This document shows, one piece after another, positions 59,761 to 64,000 of a DNA stretch of 64,000 nt. Both the position numbers and the translations under genes were made by a program. Origin of the DNA: Slackia exigua ATCC 700122 (GTDB taxonomy: Bacteria; Actinomycetota; Coriobacteriia; Coriobacteriales; Eggerthellaceae); assembly GCF_000162875.1 (NCBI RefSeq), contig NZ_GG700630.1:20657-84656 (forward strand), read 5' to 3'. The notes below the pieces were generated by a model, which made no database searches, was not told the DNA's origin, and worked only from the letters and a program-made list of their open reading frames with translations. The stretch's first letter is position 1. Each line of letters opens with the position of its first letter.

Positions 59761-60930
59761 ATGCAATTCTCTTCCAAAGCGAAAGGCGGCCTCGCGGTGC
59801 TGGCCTTCCTTACCGCGATCGGCGTATGCGCCTGGGTCTATCAGCTTATCAATGGTCTCGGGGTCACGGGCATGAGCAACGTGAACTCATGGGGCCTCTA
59901 TATTGCGAGCTTCATGCTTTTCGTCGGCCTCTCGGCCGGCGGCCTGATCGTTGCGTCGTCCGCATCCGTGTTCCACATCAAGCAATACAAGCAGGTAGCC
60001 GTGCCCGCGGTCATCACTTCGACCGTCTGCATCCTGGTCGCGGCTTTGTTCATCCTGATCGATCTCGGCGGCGTCCAACGCATCTGGCGTCTGTTCGCCA
60101 ATCCGAATTTCACCTCGCCGCTTCTGTGGGACGTTTGCGTGATCACGACCTATCTCGTCATCAACATCCTCGACCTGCTCTGGATGTGCGGCAAGAACGC
60201 CGATGATCGCAAGGTCGAAGCGCTTTCTCGCGTGGCGCTGCCCGTCGCCATCCTGGTCCATTCCGTGACCGCGTGGATTTTCGGCCTGCAAATCGCCCGC
60301 GCCTGGTACACTGCCATCATGGCGCCGATCTTCGTGGCCTCCGCACTCGATTCCGGTCTGGCCATTTTGCTCATCGCACTGGCATGCTTGGACAAGGTCG
60401 GCCTGTTCGTCCTGTCGAAGGACGTTTTCAAGTCCCTTGCCGGGTTGCTTGCCACCTGCATTGCCGTCGATGCGTTCTTCATCGGCTGCGAGGTGCTCAC
60501 GATGGCATATCCTGGAGCGGGCGAGTCCGTTGCCCTATCCCATATGCTGACCGGCGCCACGGCACCGTTCTTCTGGGCGGAAATCATCGGCGGTCTGCTG
60601 GTCCCGTTCCTGATTCTCGTATTCGCTAAGAATCGCGAGAACACCGCGCTGGTGATCATTGCTTCGGCGCTGGTCGTCTGCGGCGTGTTCTGCAAGCGCA
60701 TCTGGCTTCTGCTGACGTCGTTCATCACGCCGAATGTCTATGGCGGTCCTGGCATCTCGCTGGGCACCTCGGATGCCGTCGCCACGCATAGTCCAGCGTC
60801 GGTATGGGCTACCGTTGGCACCTATGCGCCGACCGCGTTCGAAATCGCTATCTGGGTAGGCGTCATCTCCCTCGGCGTCATCATGTTCACGATGCTGTCG
60901 AAGAAGCTTCTTTCCTCACGGGCGGCATAG
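59761..60930 (+). CDS. nrfD: NrfD/PsrC-type membrane anchor subunit
   Basis: 389-aa integral-membrane subunit with about nine to ten helices. It matches the PsrC/NrfD pattern: GMSNVNSWGLYIASFMLFVGLSAGGL near the N-terminus, and FSKPLLWDV-like and VHSVTAWIFGLQIAR further on. It passes electrons from menaquinol to the FeS subunit. ATG 59761 follows AGGGG by about eight bases. Third gene of the molybdoenzyme operon. Confidence 0.9.
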   Translation: MQFSSKAKGGLAVLAFLTAIGVCAWVYQLINGLGVTGMSNVNSWGLYIASFMLFVGLSAGGLIVASSASVFHIKQYKQVAVPAVITSTVCILVAALFILIDLGGVQRIWRLFANPNFTSPLLWDVCVITTYLVINILDLLWMCGKNADDRKVEALSRVALPVAILVHSVTAWIFGLQIARAWYTAIMAPIFVASALDSGLAILLIALACLDKVGLFVLSKDVFKSLAGLLATCIAVDAFFIGCEVLTMAYPGAGESVALSHMLTGATAPFFWAEIIGGLLVPFLILVFAKNRENTALVIIASALVVCGVFCKRIWLLLTSFITPNVYGGPGISLGTSDAVATHSPASVWATVGTYAPTAFEIAIWVGVISLGVIMFTMLSKKLLSSRAA

Positions 60931-61051
60931 CGTTCGGTTCCAAGTTTCGATCCGTATGCGCGTCGCATCGATCCGTCGGTTTCCGCAGCGTCTGTATGCT
61001 GCGAAAACTGCGGCCTGCGGCGCGGGAGGACTTCGATTGAAAGGTGCAGAC

Positions 61052-61696
61052 ATGGGGATGCGTTCCCAAGAAGATTGGCAGGCGTATTCTGAAGCGTTCG
61101 CATTCATCGGAAATACCCTGCTTGCACCCTTGTCGCAGACGCAAGGGCCGGCTCTTGATCCTGGGTTCTGGCGCTCGTTCCCGAATTTCGGAAGCGTCGT
61201 TCTTGAAGACGAGCTCGAATCCATGGCCGACTATGTGGCAGACGTCGTCGCGCATCCCGTCAACGATCCTGTAACCGATATATCGGTCGAATATACGCGC
61301 CTGTTCGTCGGTCCGCCGCGTCCCGCAGCCGCACCCTGGGAAACCATGCATAGCGCAGGCGGCACGAACGTCGGGTTCGGACGGGCCACGCACGAGATGC
61401 GCGAGCTCATGCGTTGTGCAGGTGTGACGCTTGCTCAGATCAACAAGCAGTATGAAGACCACATGGGACTCGAGCTCCTCTATCTTTCCGTCGCATGCGC
61501 CAACCATGCGACGGGAGGTTCGCATCCTCCGTTCGATAGGGGTTCGACCGTCCGTTTCGTGCATGTTCATCCGCTCGCATGGATCGACAAGCTTGCCGAA
61601 TCCGTCGAATCCGCGGCGCAGGGCGGCTTCTTCTCGCACGTGCTCGCGATAGAGAAGGCGCTTCTCAAACGCTTCGTCGAAGAGGCGGCATCGTAA
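61052..61696 (+). CDS. TorD-family molybdoenzyme maturation chaperone
   Basis: 214-aa soluble helical protein. It has the TorD/DmsD pattern: SVEYTRLFVGPPRPAAAPWE (about residues 73-92) and QYEDHMGLELLYLSVAC (about 131-147), followed by FVHVHPLAWIDKLAESVE. It would bind the Tat signal of the catalytic subunit and aid cofactor insertion. ATG 61052 has AAAGGTG upstream. TTG 61037 behind a stronger GGGAGGA is a real alternative start. Last gene of the operon. Confidence 0.88.
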   Translation: MGMRSQEDWQAYSEAFAFIGNTLLAPLSQTQGPALDPGFWRSFPNFGSVVLEDELESMADYVADVVAHPVNDPVTDISVEYTRLFVGPPRPAAAPWETMHSAGGTNVGFGRATHEMRELMRCAGVTLAQINKQYEDHMGLELLYLSVACANHATGGSHPPFDRGSTVRFVHVHPLAWIDKLAESVESAAQGGFFSHVLAIEKALLKRFVEEAAS

Positions 61697-61777
61697 ATCT
61701 GCAGCGTCGGCGGCGCTTCAAGGCTCCGAAATCGGGCCGTGTTCCCTTATGCGTCCGATGCGTGCGATCATGCTGCC

Positions 61778-61814
61778 AAGGATCGATTCCTGACTTTCTC
61801 CGGAATCGATCCTT
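61778..61814 (+). terminator. Terminator of the molybdoenzyme operon
   Basis: A perfect 13-bp stem (61778-61790/61802-61814) with an 11-base loop, followed by TT then CGCG. It lies between the convergent torD-like and CmpB genes. Confidence 0.75.
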
Positions 61815-61839
61815 TTCGCGTTCGCGGCGCACCGATGCG

Positions 61840-62730
61840 CTATTTCGCACGCGGGTCGATGCGTTCGCGCAGCTTGGCGAATTCTTCCTTGTAATCGATC
61901 GCCTGCAGATGAGGGAATGCGGCGAAGATGCGGCGCTCCTGGTCGTTGAGCTTGCTTTGGAACGCATCGATCAGATCGGCAGGCGAAAGATCCACGCCGC
62001 GATCCTTCAAGCGCCGGTACATGTCGCCGGCGACGCGGTTGGCGGGTATGCTGCGCAAAAGATCAAGCCCTTTGGACGCCGCTGCAGCCATGCCTTCGGT
62101 CGCGGCATTCTGAGGCAGCGCGTTCCTGACCCGTTCGAACGCCCCTTCCTCGGCGGCAAGCGCTTCGTAGAGCGCGCGGGTGCGATCGGATACGCCCGCA
62201 TAGAAAGCATCGAAGCGCGCCCTCAGGTTCGCAAGCCCGATGCCGGTGACGATAATGTCCGCGACGAACGCGACGAACGCGGCGCTTCCGACGATGACGA
62301 CGGCTTTGACGGGAACGGCTTCCGCCAAGCTCGCGAGCGCAGGATGGATGATGCGTATCACGACGATGCAGGCGACGCCGAACAGCATGAACCCTGCCAG
62401 GCAGACGCGTCCGTTGAGGTTGAGGAAACGTCCGTCGTAATCCCACCAGCGCGCGTGGAAGATGCGCTCCATCGCATACGATGTGGCGTACTCCATGACG
62501 GTGCAGGTGCAGGCGCTCGCGAAGAAGAGGGCGATGGGGTTTCGCACATCGCCGAACAGAATCACCGCCGCAATGGCGCCGGCGCCGTAGATGGGGCAGT
62601 ACGGTCCGTTCAGGAATCCGCGGTTGATCAGCCGATCTTCCTTGAGGGAGCAATAGATGACCTCGAAAAGCCAGCCGCAGAAGCTGTAGAAGAGGAAGGA
62701 CAGGAACAGAAGGGCGAGATCATAGGTCAT
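61840..62730 (-). CDS. CmpB-family putative ABC-transporter type IV membrane protein
   Basis: 296-aa membrane protein related to the C-terminal part of the product at 41287-42615. Five helices (about residues 5-175) contain SFCGWLFEVIYC, GPYCPIYGAGAI and FEYATSYAMERIFHARWWDYDGRFLNLNGRVCL. A cytoplasmic helical tail of about 110 aa follows. The ATG at 62730 lies inside the end of the HD-domain gene, so the two are coupled. No ATPase is adjacent. Function unknown. Confidence 0.85.
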   Translation of the reverse strand: MTYDLALLFLSFLFYSFCGWLFEVIYCSLKEDRLINRGFLNGPYCPIYGAGAIAAVILFGDVRNPIALFFASACTCTVMEYATSYAMERIFHARWWDYDGRFLNLNGRVCLAGFMLFGVACIVVIRIIHPALASLAEAVPVKAVVIVGSAAFVAFVADIIVTGIGLANLRARFDAFYAGVSDRTRALYEALAAEEGAFERVRNALPQNAATEGMAAAASKGLDLLRSIPANRVAGDMYRRLKDRGVDLSPADLIDAFQSKLNDQERRIFAAFPHLQAIDYKEEFAKLRERIDPRAK

Positions 62731-63211
62731 TTGCAGGGCCCCTGAAGAACGCAAGGGCCGCTTTCGCGAAGCCCGCGACGGTTTCCTGCGTAGCGCAGAT
62801 CTTGTCGGCGAGGCAGAGGACGGCCGCTTCCTTCGTCGAAGGCGGCCGCAGATTCACGGGAAACATATGCCGTTCGATCACGTTGCGTTCTATGTCGTTG
62901 AGAACGAAGTCGCGCTCGGCATTGCGCAAGGCATAGCGCGCGTGCATCGTGGCATGACGGTGGTTCTCGGGGCCGGGAACATGCCAGTCGTAGAGGAAGT
63001 AGTCGTGCAGCAGGGCGCCGCGCACGAGCGAGCGCTCGTCGAGCCTGATATTCAACGCGCGCGCGATGCGGATGCTCATGCAGGCTGCGCCGACGCTGTG
63101 TGCGTAGACGCTGACGTCGCCATGCTGCATGAAGGTCTTCTCGAGCTGCATGCCTTCCGATGCAAGGATGTCCCGGCCGTGCGTGCGCACGACTTCGATC
63201 GGCGTTTCCAT
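62720..63211 (-). CDS. HD-domain phosphohydrolase-like protein
   Basis: 163-aa cytoplasmic protein of the HD superfamily. Metal-binding residues fit YAHSVGAACMSIRIA (His about 35), LLHDYFLYDWH (HD about 69-70) and HATMHARYALRNAE (His), with the later LADKICATQET Asp. The METPIEVV start at 63211 follows GAGG. It overlaps the CmpB gene by 11 bases. Probable nucleotide or phosphate-ester hydrolase. Substrate unknown. Confidence 0.88.
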   Translation of the reverse strand: METPIEVVRTHGRDILASEGMQLEKTFMQHGDVSVYAHSVGAACMSIRIARALNIRLDERSLVRGALLHDYFLYDWHVPGPENHRHATMHARYALRNAERDFVLNDIERNVIERHMFPVNLRPPSTKEAAVLCLADKICATQETVAGFAKAALAFFRGPANDL

Positions 63212-63345
63212 GCGTAGATCCTCGATATCGTCTTCGGCGCCTTGCTTGGCGCGCGGTCGTTCATTGCCGAGCTGAAAGTATACCGACTGCGTGCGGATGC
63301 CGTGTGACGGAACGGTTTCAGCCGGAAAACCCCACGCATGCGAGG

Positions 63346-63376
63346 CGGGCCTGCATGAGTGATCCATGCAGGCCCG
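63346..63376 (-). terminator. Stem-loop between hcp and the HD gene
   Basis: A perfect 12-bp GC-rich stem (63346-63357/63365-63376) with loop AGTGATC. On the minus strand a GGGGTTTT run follows after about ten bases. It lies 107 bases after the hcp stop. Confidence 0.55.
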
Positions 63377-63482
63377 TCCGATGGAGGGGAAGCCGCCCAC
63401 GGCGCATCGCGCACAGTATGGGGAAGCGGACGCGCGGCGGCCGAGCTGCCGCAGCCGGCGGGAGATGGATGGCGCACGCCGT

Positions 63483-64000
63483 CTAGCCGAGGAGTTCGGC
63501 GAGGTCGGCCTCGGGAGTGGTGGTCGGAGCGATCCGGTAGTTCTCGACCAGGAAGTTCAAAACGTTGGGGCTTACGAACGCCGGCAGGGTGGGACCGAGC
63601 TTGATGCCCTGGATGCCGAGGGACAGAAGCGTCAGCAGGATGCATACGGCTTTCTGCTCGTACCAGGAAAGCACCATGGACAACGGCAGGTCGTTCACGC
63701 CGCATTCGAACGCGCCGGCAAGGGCGACGGCGATCTGGATGGCGCCGTATGCGTCGTTGCACTGGCCCACATCGAGCAGGCGAGGGATGGAAGTGCCGGG
63801 AACGCAGCCCAGGTCAAGGTCGTTGAAGCGGTACTTGCCGCAGGCAAGCGTCAGAATGACGGTGTCGGACGGGGTCTGCTTGACGAAGTCGGTGTAGTAG
63901 TTGCGTCCGTTGCGTGCACCGTCGCAGCCGCCGACCAGGAAGAAATGGCGGATCTTGCCGGCCTTGACGGCCTCGACGACGTCGCCTGCGATGGACAGGA
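63483..64000 (-). CDS. hcp: Hydroxylamine reductase / hybrid-cluster protein, C-terminal part (5' end outside window)
   Basis: Cytoplasmic hybrid-cluster protein that protects anaerobes against NO and hydroxylamine. Only the last 172 codons are visible, open from the right edge. Hybrid-cluster ligands are present: Cys in [10 protein letters not shown], Cys in LACGKYRFN, Cys in [10 protein letters not shown], and the Glu and Lys of WYEQKAVC. The end [15 protein letters not shown] is typical. The N-terminal cluster domain and any reductase partner (Hcr) lie outside the window. Confidence 0.95.
   Translation of the reverse strand, partial: LSIAGDVVEAVKAGKIRHFFLVGGCDGARNGRNYYTDFVKQTPSDTVILTLACGKYRFNDLDLGCVPGTSIPRLLDVGQCNDAYGAIQIAVALAGAFECGVNDLPLSMVLSWYEQKAVCILLTLLSLGIQGIKLGPTLPAFVSPNVLNFLVENYRIAPTTTPEADLAELLG

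Overview
The window is a chromosomal segment of a high-GC, strictly anaerobic actinobacterium, most likely class Coriobacteriia, family Eggerthellaceae (Slackia/Eggerthella/Gordonibacter type). The signs are a membrane-bound LuxR regulator, a Tat-exported flavoprotein reductase beside its own LysR regulator, a Mo-bis-MGD oxidoreductase operon, an [FeFe] hydrogenase, a hybrid-cluster protein and a giant BadF/HgdC-type activase, set among actinobacterial housekeeping genes. The genus is inference.

Layout. 1-860: the 3' end of an IS3-family transposase and a non-coding flank. 856-1077: tRNA-Asn and tRNA-Val with their promoter (minus). 1470-12113: a dense plus-strand housekeeping block (L,D-transpeptidase, ABC-F ATPase, M50 protease, scpA-scpB-rluB, aroA, cmk, plsC-like, ispH). 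12122-17370: a lower-GC island (LuxR regulator, guanidino deiminase, carbamoyltransferase, MFS transporter) bounded by a 59-bp duplication of the 3' end of ispH. 17530-23262: the housekeeping block resumes (Tat-exported M23 peptidase, DUF512 radical-SAM protein, der, plsY, gpsA). 23538-35599: a long co-directional cluster with a large surface protein, an ABC importer, a Crp-type regulator, a 68-aa protein and a 1398-aa activase-like protein. 35719-41072: pyrE with an ArsC-like gene, a CDF transporter, a TorD-like protein, and queF-queC-yhhQ with a preQ1-I riboswitch candidate inside the operon. 41287-42838: a CmpB-type membrane protein and tRNA-Pro. 43063-46604: an [FeFe] hydrogenase with a GltD-type flavoprotein partner. 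46840-54000: a TetR/DUF5692 pair, a FAD reductase and LysR, a NUDIX hydrolase, a SemiSWEET, and DUF3290-DUF421. 54110-61696: an orphan NrfD protein, a GntR regulator, a slipin, a 42-bp perfect palindrome, and a molybdoenzyme operon (catalytic, FeS, NrfD, TorD). 61840-64000: an HD-domain/CmpB pair and the 3' part of hcp.

How the genes fit together. The plus-strand core couples chromosome condensation, rRNA modification, lipid synthesis, isoprenoid synthesis and ribosome assembly in tight, often overlapping units. The accessory parts are about anaerobic energy and redox: hydrogen turnover, respiratory reductases and hydroxylamine/NO defence. Two segments may hold undescribed biology. One is the island at ispH, whose carbamoyltransferase has lost the ornithine-recognition signatures and which has no carbamate kinase. 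The other is the surface protein-ABC-Crp-activase cluster. Both functional proposals are inference from sequence motifs and gene order.
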